Of a stretch of DNA of 64,000 bases, positions 51,507 through 60,915 are shown one piece after another (the first letter of the stretch is position 1; each line of letters starts with the position of its first letter). A program made the position numbers and the translations under genes. Origin of the DNA: Aquibacillus halophilus (GTDB taxonomy: Bacteria; Bacillota; Bacilli; Bacillales; Amphibacillaceae); NCBI RefSeq assembly GCF_009649745.1, contig NZ_WJNG01000003.1, positions 124,001 to 188,000 of the forward strand. Reading direction: 5' to 3'. The notes beneath the pieces were generated by a model. That model was not told where the DNA came from, searched no databases, and saw only the letters and a program-made list of their open reading frames with translations.

Positions 51507-52034
51507 ATGGGAGAAGAAGAACTTAATCAACTATATTTAAAACACAAAGGGAGGGTTTATAATCTCGTACTTTATTATGTGAAAGATCCTTATTTATCAG
51601 AAGATATTGCTCACGAAGTTCTTCTCAAATGTTATTTTAATCGCGAAAAATTTAGTGGTCACTGTTCCATCAATACGTGGATGAATCGAGTTACCGTTAA
51701 CCATTGTATTGATTATTTGCGCAGTAGCCATATGAAAAAAATAACGCCTTCTGAGAATATTGATTCTTTACTTAATCAACAATTAACCTTAGAAGACACC
51801 GTAGTGATATATATTGATAATGAGAATCTTAGAAAACAAATTGATCTACTCCCTTCTATCTATGTAGAAGTTTTAAATCTTTATTATTTTAAGAACTATT
51901 CGATAAAGGAGATCCATAGTGTCTTGAAATTAAATGTTTCTACCGTTAAAACCAGATTATATAGAGCAAAAAAAACCTTAAGGAAAATGTATGATAATGA
52001 TGAGGAATTTAGCACTTTGATTAGTTCTCGGTAA
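51507..52034 (+). CDS. ECF-type RNA polymerase sigma factor
   Basis: 175 aa with only sigma regions 2 and 4. Region 2: YNLVLYYVKDPYLSEDIAHE and INTWMNRVTVNHCIDYLRS. Region 4: LPSIYVEVLNLYYFKNYSIK and LNVSTVKTRLYRAKKTL. No anti-sigma gene follows; the next gene, 160 bases on, is a small lipoprotein. The class resembles SigV/SigW-like factors of Bacillus. Start ATG behind AAGGAACTGATG. Target genes unknown. Confidence 0.9.
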   Translation: MGEEELNQLYLKHKGRVYNLVLYYVKDPYLSEDIAHEVLLKCYFNREKFSGHCSINTWMNRVTVNHCIDYLRSSHMKKITPSENIDSLLNQQLTLEDTVVIYIDNENLRKQIDLLPSIYVEVLNLYYFKNYSIKEIHSVLKLNVSTVKTRLYRAKKTLRKMYDNDEEFSTLISSR

Positions 52035-52062
52035 ATTTAATGGTATAAGAGTTTAACAAATG

Positions 52063-52172
52063 ATTGTCGATTACAGCGATTCTATTTTTGTATTTGAATA
52101 ATTATTAGAATTTTATGTTAAAACAATGTGTGAACAGATGTACTTAAATTAACGACGCAGGTTAGTGTAAGA
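52063..52172. repeat. Local duplication, copy 2 of 2, with a repeat fragment
   Basis: GATTGTCGATTACAGCGATT, TTAGAATTTTATGTTAAAAC, then TGTACTTAAATTAACGACGC and AGGTTAG. Matches 51046-51160 with substitutions. The terminator stem is weakened here. Confidence 0.55.
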
Positions 52173-52196
52173 AGACTTGAGGGGGAATACAAGAAA

Positions 52197-52550
52197 ATGA
52201 AGAAATTTATAATTTTTAGTTTTCTAGTTATACTGCTAGTCTCTTGTAGTCGGAGCGAAAAGGATAATTACGCTTTAGTTCATTCTGAACTGTTACCTGA
52301 TGAGAATGACCATTATTCATTAGAGGCAGTCGGAAAAGAAATTACATTTGAAATACTGCAAGAGAAGGATATAACTAATGTAAGCCCAATTACAAATTCA
52401 GACTCCTATGAATTTTTGAACAAGCAATATCCACAACTTGATATAAAAGAAAAACCCGCTTTTATATTATTTGATGTTAATGGATTGGCGCTAAAAACGT
52501 ATGATTACAATGAATTAATAAATTTCTTACAAGACAATCAAATTGAATAG
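52197..52550 (+). CDS. Small lipoprotein, thioredoxin-like remnant or hypothetical
   Basis: 117 aa. Signal peptide with lipobox VSCS (Cys17) (IIFSFLVILLVSCS). The mature part ends with YPQLDIKEKPAFILFDVNGL and YNELINFL, a pattern seen in small lipoproteins with half a thioredoxin-like fold. No CxxC motif. ATG behind GAGGGGG. It may be linked to the sigma factor, but a repeat separates them. Confidence 0.65.
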   Translation: MKKFIIFSFLVILLVSCSRSEKDNYALVHSELLPDENDHYSLEAVGKEITFEILQEKDITNVSPITNSDSYEFLNKQYPQLDIKEKPAFILFDVNGLALKTYDYNELINFLQDNQIE

Positions 52551-52561
52551 CATTAGTTATT

Positions 52562-52594
52562 AAGCTAATGGGGGCTTTACTTTAATAAGCTAAA
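52562..52594. repeat. Dispersed repeat, left-end fragment
   Basis: AAGCTAATGGGGGCTTTACT, TTAATAAGCTAA. Confidence 0.4.
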
Positions 52595-52599
52595 TGATC

Positions 52600-52650
52600 A
52601 AAGACCTTCAATTCCACCTTTTTAAACTGGTGTATGTTGAAGGTCCTTTT
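52600..52650 (+). terminator. Strong hairpin terminator
   Basis: AGACCTTCAATTCCACC pairs with GGTGTATGTTGAAGGTC (small internal mismatches), followed by CTTTTATAT. Confidence 0.7.
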
Positions 52651-52831
52651 ATATAGCAAAAATACTGCCATTTCTTAAAAGGATTAAATTACAAAATATA
52701 CACTTCAAACGCTTACCTGTAAACAGACGCTAAATTATCGCTTCTTTTCGCCACATTAACAAAAGGTATGTATTATAAATCTGTAACATATGTTGAGCTA
52801 ATTTTTAGCGGAAAGGGAGTTTATAAGTAAG

Positions 52832-53407
52832 ATGAAGTTAACAATAGGTCAATTCAAAAGATTATATAGTGTCGTAAAAGAAGGAGATCCCTCTTGTTTA
52901 AAGGGGGTGTTCTATTCAACGAGTAAAGAAGAACTTTTACGAAAAGCTGTCAACCCATCAAAATACTTAAACGACACCAGGCTATTGGATATTATTTGGG
53001 AAGGGGAAGGTCTTTATCATATCTGGCATGATCAAGGTAATCTTAAACTTGTTAATAGCATTAGAGCTTTTGAAGGAACAACAGGTATGAATCACAAAAT
53101 TTATTTGGGTAATCAGGAAGAGATAAAGAATGCTGTTGTAGAAGAGTTAAGTAATATAAATTCGAACTTTCTTTATATGGTTTGGCAGATAGACCAATTT
53201 GCGCAAATGACTGGAAAGTATAGAGACATAATCTTACTCGAGTCTTGCCTTAGTAATCGAAGACTTTCTGAGTCAGAAGTGTTTGAAATACTTCATTTCG
53301 AAGTAAAAGCCCCTGAATTTTATCGCGTTTATGAAATAAGAGAATTGGCACCTGAAGATTTAGCTGAATACTTTGTTCAAAAGAATTTGAACCATCTTTT
53401 AGTATAA
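52832..53407 (+). CDS. Hypothetical soluble protein
   Basis: 191 aa, no signal or membrane segment. N-terminal helix LTIGQFKRLYSVVKEGDPSC, a mixed alpha/beta middle (DTRLLDIIWEGEGLYHIW), and a helical C-terminus with ILLESCLSNRRLSESEVFEI. ATG behind GAAAGGGAG. Intact and evenly composed, so likely functional. I do not recognise the family. Confidence 0.6.
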   Translation: MKLTIGQFKRLYSVVKEGDPSCLKGVFYSTSKEELLRKAVNPSKYLNDTRLLDIIWEGEGLYHIWHDQGNLKLVNSIRAFEGTTGMNHKIYLGNQEEIKNAVVEELSNINSNFLYMVWQIDQFAQMTGKYRDIILLESCLSNRRLSESEVFEILHFEVKAPEFYRVYEIRELAPEDLAEYFVQKNLNHLLV

Positions 53408-53774
53408 AAAGATATGGGAGTTAACTATTTTGGAAACTGTCTCCTATACTTATTGGGAATCCTCAAACCATATTAACATTAGTAGGAAAAATAAAGAGTA
53501 AAATTACCCTAAAATAACATGTAGACAACGATGGTGCAAACAACATAGTTTAACAAAGGTATTAGAAGTGATTAATTATTTTATTTCCATTAAAGTGTCT
53601 TGTTTAAGTAGAAAGAAGAAAAGTCAGCAGTGCCATTTGTTGCGCAGTACAAGAAAACTATTCAATAGAAAATAATAATCCATAATTAGCATGATTGTAG
53701 AAAACCTATGCCTAATTCCCTCGGTAAAGATAAGGAGGATTAGGCTTTTTTACTTCAAAACCGTTGACATACTT
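53408..53774. other. Intergenic region between convergent genes
   Basis: Holds a fragment of the dispersed hairpin repeat (GCGCAGTACAAGAAAACTA, about 53641) and the terminator described next. No gene. Confidence 0.5.
53710..53751. terminator. Terminator upstream of position 53775
   Basis: GCCTAATTCCCTC pairs with GAGGATTAGGC and is followed by six T residues on the plus strand. A close copy lies at 54747-54791. Confidence 0.8.
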
Positions 53775-54605
53775 CTATTGGTAAATGCGTTGACGTAGCC
53801 TGCTAAATTCCTTGGCGTAAAGTGGTAAAAAAGATGGGAAGGGTGGTAAAATCTCTTGACTGTATTCACCTGCTAGCAAAACATCATAAATTTGTATTCG
53901 ATCACTAGTATCTTCAACTGTTTTGTCATTAAATATTTCTGCAGCAGTTAACTTTATATTTTCTGTTTCTTTAGGAAATTCATTTTCAACTAATAAATCT
54001 GCGATTTTGCATTCACCTACTTTAACTCCGTAAAATGTAAATTCCATTTTAGTTAAATCTGTTAATGTATAACTATTTCTAAAAGAATTAATATTAAAAA
54101 CATAAAATAGATTTTTCTTCACCCTTAACGGCTAATAAATCATAATAGCCCCTTTAAGAATCTCATCAATATCTACAAAATTAAAATCTGCTAACTCTTG
54201 AGTGTACTTGGTATCCTCTTTTAAGAGTTTAATATAAGGAGAATACATTTTTATGAAGGTAAAAGAGCCATTTACTGCATCAACTTTATAGCCTTAAAAA
54301 GTACTAATTTTGCTCTATTCTCTTCGCTATTTGCAAAATCTACAAAATCTGATAACAGAATATTGGTGATAGTAGATTTTAACAAAGAATCCTTAGATTT
54401 TTCTACACCAGCACTGCCTGTTAAAGAGATACTTGCTTTTATCAATGACAAAAAGTTTCCCCACTACAACTTTTCCCTCTGTAGATCTATTGAGCTTATA
54501 AGCAAATTTCCCACTATCTTCATCGACAACCTCAATATTTCCTCCATAATAAATCTGTTAAAAATCAGTTGCGAAACCTTCATCAAAATAAATAACCTTG
54601 TACAT
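53775..54605 (-). pseudogene. DUF6414-like gene, broken
   Basis: On the minus strand ATG 54605, ten bases after AAAGGAG, starts YKVIYFDEGFATDF, then a stop, QIYYGGNIEVVDED, a frame change to SLTGSAGVEKSKDSLLKST, ITNILLSDFVDFANS, then FTFIKMYSPYIKLLKED, LADFNFVDIDEILKGA, and an intact 115-codon end. That end reads KKNLFYVFNINSFRNSYTLT, DLTKMEFTFYGVKVGEC and stops at 53775. This order fits the DUF6414 family. At least two stops and two frameshifts make it non-functional. Confidence 0.75.
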
Positions 54606-54746
54606 CGCCCATTCACTCCTTTTGCTTTCTATAAAATAAGATTCAATTAATATAATCAATAATCCAGAATATACACAAATTAATTTGGCATATTATTACA
54701 ATTTTTTTAGCCCCTTCAACAATCCGACCCGGTGTTGTATATTATA

Positions 54747-54791
54747 AGCCCAATTCCTCGCTATAAATAAGGAAGGATTAGGCTTTTTTTA
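54747..54791. terminator. Second copy of the GCCTAAT-type terminator
   Basis: AGCCCAATTCCTC pairs with GGAAGGATTAGGCT and is followed by seven T residues. Similar to 53710-53751; the two copies bracket the broken DUF6414 gene. Confidence 0.65.
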
Positions 54792-55915
54792 TCTTTTAAT
54801 ATATTTTAACGTGTTAAATCTACACTTTCCTGACGCTATCCATTGGTAAAGGGTGTAGACAATGAGTGGTAAAACTCGATTCAACCATTAAAATATGACA
54901 ATGGTACACTTCATTGGGTGTATTCATTCGGATACAAACAACTCAATTAAGAAAAAGAGTACATCAATATGCTCCTTGTCAGAAGTCAAAGAGTTTCCAG
55001 AGATCTTACATTGGTACTTTCTGGGTGTTGCAACTTTTAAAAATAGAAGAAATTATTTTTCGCTTTTACTCGCCATCATTTTGGCAACAAGGTATTATCT
55101 TGAAAAGAGCAGTATGGGAGGTGGAGGTAAGAGTAAGGTGCAATTGTCAGGTGCAATAACTCGATTCACAAATTAAAAGTACCTCTATTTTCATTACCTG
55201 GAATATAAATTCTTTATTTACTTATAGTAGTGGAGAAGCACTAATTGGTTTTAAGGTAATGAGAATGATTATTATTTTGTTTGTAAACATAATCTATTTC
55301 CATCGATAATTGTTTTGAAAAAAAAATTTTACATTTTTTTTGGGTAGGTGGTTTCCTTTTTACCCCTTAAGTCAGTATAACAATAGTAAGAGCAATTTTT
55401 AGAAAGGGATGGTGCTACAACATATTTGGGAAAGCTAATTATATAATAGAGGATTCAGTTTCAGTGGATAGTGTCATTTTCACACAAAAAATTTAAAAAG
55501 GGAAGCTATATCCGAAGTTATTCAATCACAAAATATATCAGATTTTGTCAACCCAATCGTTATATCTTAAACCTCGATACCATTTAACGTAAAAGGATAT
55601 TTATTAGAGATACTTGATAAGTTATTAGAATTAAGTGAAGAGGGTAAAAAGTCCCTTCCAAATTTAAGACAATTAGTGAAGTTCCATACAAAGGACATTA
55701 ATGTACCAATATGTGTAGTCCATTGCAGATAGTTTGTCGGGTTTTCAACTTAAAAAAATCATAATGTGTAATTTGCAGTTAGGTGTTATACAAATATTTA
55801 TAGATTCAAAAGGTGTTGCTAATAACACGAGTTTCAGTATCCAAAGAAGAGCAAGGAAATTTGATTAAAAAGAGTAATTAGAGATAAACATCAATTAAAT
55901 AAGGAGATGAATTAA
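54792..55915. other. Decayed region without an intact gene
   Basis: AT-rich. Two overlapping plus frames at 54895-55176 look like scraps; neither has a ribosome site nor a family match. A further scrap at about 55592-55732 reads LLEILDKLLELSEEGKKSLP and NLRQLVKFHTKDINVPICV, clearly protein-like, family unknown. The words ACTCGATTCA recur at about 54875 and 55158. No transposon end could be fixed with confidence. Confidence 0.4.
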
Positions 55916-56794
55916 TTGAGTAACAGTAGCAAAAATCAAAAAACAGAAAGTAAATCTATTAAAATCGAAAGTATTGAAAAATTCACGCTCAGTCAGATGA
56001 AAAGTTCTTTCCCATTTGAGGTAGCTTATATTGACCACACACAATCGGATATTGATTTAGTGAATACTAAGAACAGAACAGTCCTTGGACGGCCGTGGTT
56101 AACTCTCTTAATAGACGAGTCATCAAGAAGCGTGCTTGCATTAACTTTGAGCTTAGATTCACCATCATTTGTATCTAATATGAAGGTAATTCGTGAGTGC
56201 GTATAAAAACCATTCAGATCCTAACAACTAATAATAGATAGTGGCAAAGAATTTAGAGATAGGGATTTTATGACTCTCTCAGAGAAATACTCAATGCAAT
56301 CAATATTTCGCTAAAGGAAAAGATATTGTATCCAACATTTGAAAGAGTGTTTAAAAGTATAGAACAAGATAGTGCCTAGTGTCTATAGAACACTTTCAAA
56401 AGTTGTCAGACATGAAGTGGAAAATGTAACTACATTACCCCTTGAAGATTTGAAAAATAATTTACTTCAACAATTTTTCAAAATGTATGATCAAACAAAA
56501 CAACAAGAGTTAAATGGTATGAGCCCTAGAAAAGCTTTTTACAATCATATATATGAAGGAAAGAGAAATGCAACATATGATGAAAACTTTAAGGTAATGA
56601 CTTGTGTTAGACCTAAAATAAGGACCAGAAGAGTAATTCTGTATAAAGATATCAAAATCAATGGTAATTACTACTGGTCAAAAGAACTCATTAATTTGGG
56701 TGAACAGAAGCTGCCGGTTAAATACGATCCGCAAGATACAAGCATAGCTTATCCATACATTGGTAATGAGTGGCTAAGACTGCTTTGTAAATAA
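55916..56794 (+). pseudogene. Tn7-like TnsB/TnsAB transposase, decayed and N-terminally deleted
   Basis: A TTG behind AAGGAGATG opens a short new N-terminus, then VAYIDHTQSDIDLVNTKN, RPWLTLLIDESSRSVLALTL and MKVIRECV (first catalytic Asp) before a stop at 56204. Fragments DSGKEFRD (second Asp) follow, then a frame from 56372 with SPRKAFYNHIYEGKR, FKVMTCVRPKIRTRRVI, GNYYWSKELINLGEQKLPVK and YIGNEWLRLL. These match the intact transposase at 58255 segment by segment but are diverged, so it is an older related element and not a recent copy. Confidence 0.8.
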
Positions 56795-56894
56795 TAGAAC
56801 TATTTTTTGGTTTCGTCTGAAGAATGAAAAGGCACTCTATGACAAACAAAATGGAATATTTTTCATTACATGCGGAACAATACCTCAAAACGAG

Positions 56895-58280
56895 GTGGCT
56901 CAATTGGGTGAAAATATTTTGATTAGTAATAGAAGTGTTCTATACAATTTAAAACCCATTGGAATAGGGACAGAGATGGTAGAGAGCCTGACTAGCTACC
57001 TATCGAGATTGGCATTTGAGCATAGCACAACAGTTGGGCAATTGGTAAACAAATTAATAATTCCAGCTAAGAGTAAGGTACATCTTATTCGAAGTAGTGA
57101 ATTTGGGGGTAACCGATTTTATGAAGGGGCAAAAACAATAAATGGATATATGGATTATGCCTCTAATATAATTTATGCTTTGGGAAAATTAACAAGTAGA
57201 ACAGACTTACAAGAACTTACTTTAGTAAATTTGAAAGGTGTTATTCCATTAAGGGGGTTATTTAAGCAGTCATTAACATGGTGCCCGGTTTGCATCAAAG
57301 AGTGGAGAGATGATAAAAGCACAGTTTATTATCCTCTAATTTGGTACTTAAAGCTTATCAGTGTATGTCATAAGCATTCCTGCTATTTAACAGATACATG
57401 TCCTCATTGCAATAAACAACAGGATATTCTAAGGAGGCAATCATTAATTGGGATTTGTCAGCACTGTTTTCAACGATTTGATTTGGTTCCTTTTACTGAA
57501 GAATTTTCTGGAGATAAGGAGTGGCAGAAGTACGTCGTTAGGAATGTTAGTTCCTTGTTATCATATGAGGGAAGATTAATTTCTGATAGGAGCTCATTTC
57601 TAGTTAACAATCTAAATCGTATCTGTGAAGAAGTATTCGATGGGCGTATAACTAATTTTAGTAAACAACTAAACTTTGCGGAAAGTTCTATAAGAGGGTG
57701 GCTGAGTGGAGAAGTCACACCATCATTAGAAAAACAAATTTTTATTAGCCATAGATTAAGCATAAAGATTGAACAATTACTATTTGACCCCCTCAACACT
57801 GACGAAATTGATGTTATAGTGCAAGAAAAGAAAGAAGAAGTATTGAAGTCAACAAATGATAAAAGAAAGATAGATCATGATTTTGTAAAAAAGCAATTAG
57901 AAAAAATAATCCAGAGTAGGGAATCTATCTCCATGTCAGAAGCTGCTGAAAAAATAGGAGTCAATAAGCGAACGCTTTATAGAAACTTTCGAGACCTTTG
58001 TATTCAAATATCACAGAAGCATAAAGAATACCTTGGAGAAAGAAAACTTCAGAGAATAATGGATTTAAAAGCACTTATAGAGAATAGTTTTATAGGGTTA
58101 TGTGAGCAAAGAATTTATCCGAGCAGAAGAAAAATGGAGCATGTAATGGATAAACCAGGAGTATTGAAAGAAAGGGAGTTACAACACCATTGGAAGGGAC
58201 TATTGATAAAAAGTGACCTACTAGAGGGTGAACTAATAGAGGAAGGTGAAGGGAATGGTAATGAACTCAACAGAGTTTAA
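56895..58280 (+). CDS. tniQ: TniQ/TnsD-family target-selection protein 1
   Basis: 461 aa (GTG start, weak site). N-terminal TniQ region SNRSVLYNLKPIGIGTEMVE and SLTSYLSRLAFEH, then zinc fingers WCPVCIKEW, CHKHSCYLTDTCPHCNKQQ and GICQHCFQRF. The C-terminal half has a helix-turn-helix (ITNFSKQLNFAESSIRGWL) and a second one (GVNKRTLYRNFRDLCIQIS), fitting a DNA-binding TnsD. It recruits TnsC to a target. Overlaps the start of the transposase gene. Paralogue of the gene at 62210. Confidence 0.9.
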   Translation: MAQLGENILISNRSVLYNLKPIGIGTEMVESLTSYLSRLAFEHSTTVGQLVNKLIIPAKSKVHLIRSSEFGGNRFYEGAKTINGYMDYASNIIYALGKLTSRTDLQELTLVNLKGVIPLRGLFKQSLTWCPVCIKEWRDDKSTVYYPLIWYLKLISVCHKHSCYLTDTCPHCNKQQDILRRQSLIGICQHCFQRFDLVPFTEEFSGDKEWQKYVVRNVSSLLSYEGRLISDRSSFLVNNLNRICEEVFDGRITNFSKQLNFAESSIRGWLSGEVTPSLEKQIFISHRLSIKIEQLLFDPLNTDEIDVIVQEKKEEVLKSTNDKRKIDHDFVKKQLEKIIQSRESISMSEAAEKIGVNKRTLYRNFRDLCIQISQKHKEYLGERKLQRIMDLKALIENSFIGLCEQRIYPSRRKMEHVMDKPGVLKERELQHHWKGLLIKSDLLEGELIEEGEGNGNELNRV

Positions 58281-60915
58281 TGAATGGGCTGAAAAATTAG
58301 CTTTATCTGATGAAACAAAAAGAGAAATAGAAAAGATAAGAAATTCTCCTCCGGCTAGGCGAGTTGGTGGTGGTAAAAAAAACGTTAGCGGAAGATTCAG
58401 TAGTAAAAAAATGGGAGTAACGATTCAATTTGAGAGCCATAAAGTGGAATATCCATATTTACATATGCTTGAGTATGATGAAAATGTAATAGAATTCTAC
58501 GATCAACCCCCTTCGATTAAGCTACTAAGCACTGCTAAAAGTGGAAAAAATCATGGATATATGTACACGGCAGATTATTTTGTAATAGAAAGAGAAAAAG
58601 CTTATTGGGTTGAGTGTAAAACAGAGGAAAAGCTAATTAAATTATCTCAAGATAATCCAAATAGGTATTATTTTGATCAAAACTGGGAATATGTCCCTCT
58701 GAGAAGTTATGCAGAAGAGTTTAATCTAGGTGCTAGAGTGTTTTCTTCCAAAGAAATAAATTGGAGACTCTATAGGAATTTGCTATTTCTTAAGGATTAT
58801 TTCAATGATATGAATAAACCAGATAAAGAGGTGATAATCAGCATTAAACAAAAAATACTTTCTTCTCCAAATATCACTCTACACGACTTGCTGGAAAGTA
58901 CAGAAGTAGAAAGTTATACAATTGATGATGTTAATGCATTAATAGCGTCACAAGATTTATATGTCGATTTGTATAATTCTGTGTTAAGTGAACCTAAAGA
59001 TGTTAAAGTATTTTTAAATAAAGAACAAAGTAAAAGTTTGTCAATGTTGGATAAAAAATCGTCGGATTCTTTTATTTCAAAAAAAATTGATTTGAAAGCT
59101 GGGAGCAAAATTCTATGGGGAGAGAAAATATTTACTATTAAAAATATTGGAGGAGATACAGTTTTCTTAGCCTCCCATGACAAAACTTATACTGAACTAC
59201 CCTTAAACATATTTGAAAACTATGTAAGAGAGGGATATATCAAAGGTAGACAGGAAAAGTCAACTGTTCCTGCTGTTACTAAGAAAATTATGAAAGCAAA
59301 TGAAGATGATTTAAAAATAGCTAATAAGAAGTATGATGTTGTAAAAAAATATTTAAATGGTGAAGAACTAGAATTAATTGATGTAACTGATAGAACTATT
59401 AGAAATTGGGTTAAAAGTTACAAAGATGCGGAATTAAAATATGGGAGTGGATATATAGGTCTTCTACCAAAGAACAAAGAGAAGGGAAACAAAAAGCACA
59501 AGATGCCTCAGGAATCTATAGATTTAATGAACGAATTTATTACAAATAGCTATGAGACCATAAAAAATAAACCAGCAAGTATTGTACATGGCGAATTGTC
59601 AAATTTATGTGAGGAAAAAACGCTTCATGTACCATCATATCAGACTTTTTGCACAGCGATAAAAAAAAGAAGTAATCACTCTTTGACAGAAAAAAGACAG
59701 GGAAGCCGTGCCGCATATGTGTACGAAAACTTTTATTGGGAGCTTGAATTTACAACACCAAAACACGGTGATAGAGTTTTTGAACTTGTACACATTGACC
59801 ATACTGAACTTGATATAGAGCTTGATATTAATGGAAAGGACTCAAAACGTCCCTGGTGTACTTTTATGATTGATGCCTTTTCAAGGAAAATTCTTGCGTT
59901 CTATTTATCATTCGAATCACCATCGTACAGATCTTGCATGATGGTAATTCGAGAGTGTGTAAAGAATCATAGTCGTTTGCCAGATTGTATTGTACTTGAT
60001 GGTGGGAAAGAATTTAATAGCATTTATTTCGAATCATTATTAGCCAGATACGAGATTCACAAGAAGGAGAGGCCAGCTGCTAAAGCAAGGTTTGGAAATG
60101 TCGTGGAACGATTATTCGGAATTGCAAACAAAACGTTGATCCATGCTTTACTAGGTAATACACAGCTCATGAAGAATGCTCGTCAAGTCACAAAAACAGT
60201 TAATCCTAAAAATCATGCAATATGGAAATTCGAAGAGTTTTATAAAATGATGAAACATTGGGTAAATGAGATTTACGATAACAAGCAAAATCCATCATTA
60301 GCCAAAACTCCTAAAGATGCTTTTGCACAATCACTACTAAATACAGGTAATCGTCCTAGTTCTTTAATTCCATATGACCAAAATTTTATTATTATGACAT
60401 TACCATCTCCAAAAGGAAAGACTAGAAAAATCCAAATTGGAGGGATCAAAGTTGATAATAGGTTGTATTGGTCTGATAAGTTTCTTGATCCCAAAACCGA
60501 AGGAAAAGTTGTAGAAGTACGTTATGACCCATTTAATTTAGGAATTGCTTTTGTGTTTATAAACAAAAAATGGGAGAAGTGTACTTCCGAATATTTTGCT
60601 CAGTTTAATGGTAAGACAGAAAAAGAGTTACAACTAATTACGGAGCAGTTGAAAGAAGAAAGAAGAAGTTACTCTCGTAATATTAGAATTTCAACGCAGA
60701 TGGTTGCAAATTATATACAAGAGTTGGAAATAAGAGAAAAAGATATGGAAATTGAAAAATTTGAACAAGAAAAGGAAGTTCGAAAACAGCATTTAGAGGT
60801 AGTAAATAATAATCCAGATATTGAATCAACAACTATTGAAGAAAAGTATGTTGAAAATGAAATCGAGGATGAGGAGCTAGAGTACTATGAGGATATGGAG
60901 GAGCTAGGCTTATGA
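58255..60915 (+). CDS. tnsAB: TnsA-TnsB fusion transposase
   Basis: About 886 aa from ATG 58255, behind AGGAAGG (GTG 58246 and ATG 58261 also in frame). Residues 1-200 are a TnsA-type endonuclease: RRVGGGKKNVSGRFSSKK, FESHKVEYPYLHMLEYDENV, YTADYFVIE and YWVECKTEEKL give the Glu, Asp and Glu-x-Lys residues. Residues about 340-800 are TnsB: a helix-turn-helix (DVTDRTIRNWVKSY), the DDE core in VHIDHTELDIEL, VLDGGKEFNS and KARFGNVVERLFG, and a C-terminal barrel. The acidic tail may bind TnsC. Makes both 5' and 3' cuts for cut-and-paste movement. Stop overlaps tnsC by four bases. Confidence 0.93.
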   Translation: MVMNSTEFNEWAEKLALSDETKREIEKIRNSPPARRVGGGKKNVSGRFSSKKMGVTIQFESHKVEYPYLHMLEYDENVIEFYDQPPSIKLLSTAKSGKNHGYMYTADYFVIEREKAYWVECKTEEKLIKLSQDNPNRYYFDQNWEYVPLRSYAEEFNLGARVFSSKEINWRLYRNLLFLKDYFNDMNKPDKEVIISIKQKILSSPNITLHDLLESTEVESYTIDDVNALIASQDLYVDLYNSVLSEPKDVKVFLNKEQSKSLSMLDKKSSDSFISKKIDLKAGSKILWGEKIFTIKNIGGDTVFLASHDKTYTELPLNIFENYVREGYIKGRQEKSTVPAVTKKIMKANEDDLKIANKKYDVVKKYLNGEELELIDVTDRTIRNWVKSYKDAELKYGSGYIGLLPKNKEKGNKKHKMPQESIDLMNEFITNSYETIKNKPASIVHGELSNLCEEKTLHVPSYQTFCTAIKKRSNHSLTEKRQGSRAAYVYENFYWELEFTTPKHGDRVFELVHIDHTELDIELDINGKDSKRPWCTFMIDAFSRKILAFYLSFESPSYRSCMMVIRECVKNHSRLPDCIVLDGGKEFNSIYFESLLARYEIHKKERPAAKARFGNVVERLFGIANKTLIHALLGNTQLMKNARQVTKTVNPKNHAIWKFEEFYKMMKHWVNEIYDNKQNPSLAKTPKDAFAQSLLNTGNRPSSLIPYDQNFIIMTLPSPKGKTRKIQIGGIKVDNRLYWSDKFLDPKTEGKVVEVRYDPFNLGIAFVFINKKWEKCTSEYFAQFNGKTEKELQLITEQLKEERRSYSRNIRISTQMVANYIQELEIREKDMEIEKFEQEKEVRKQHLEVVNNNPDIESTTIEEKYVENEIEDEELEYYEDMEELGL

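Noticed and set aside
48400-52600. True integron gene cassettes
   Set aside because: Ends GCTAAC/GTTAGC are attC-like, but no integrase gene is in the window and similar copies are scattered between unrelated genes on both sides. Kept only as a finding to test.
54363-54650. Plus-strand ORF of 95 aa
   Set aside because: It is the reverse side of the broken DUF6414 gene, whose minus-strand segments match a known family order.
54895-55176. Two overlapping ORFs of 81 and 93 aa
   Set aside because: No ribosome site and no family match. Two frames over the same bases cannot both be real; they are treated as decayed DNA.
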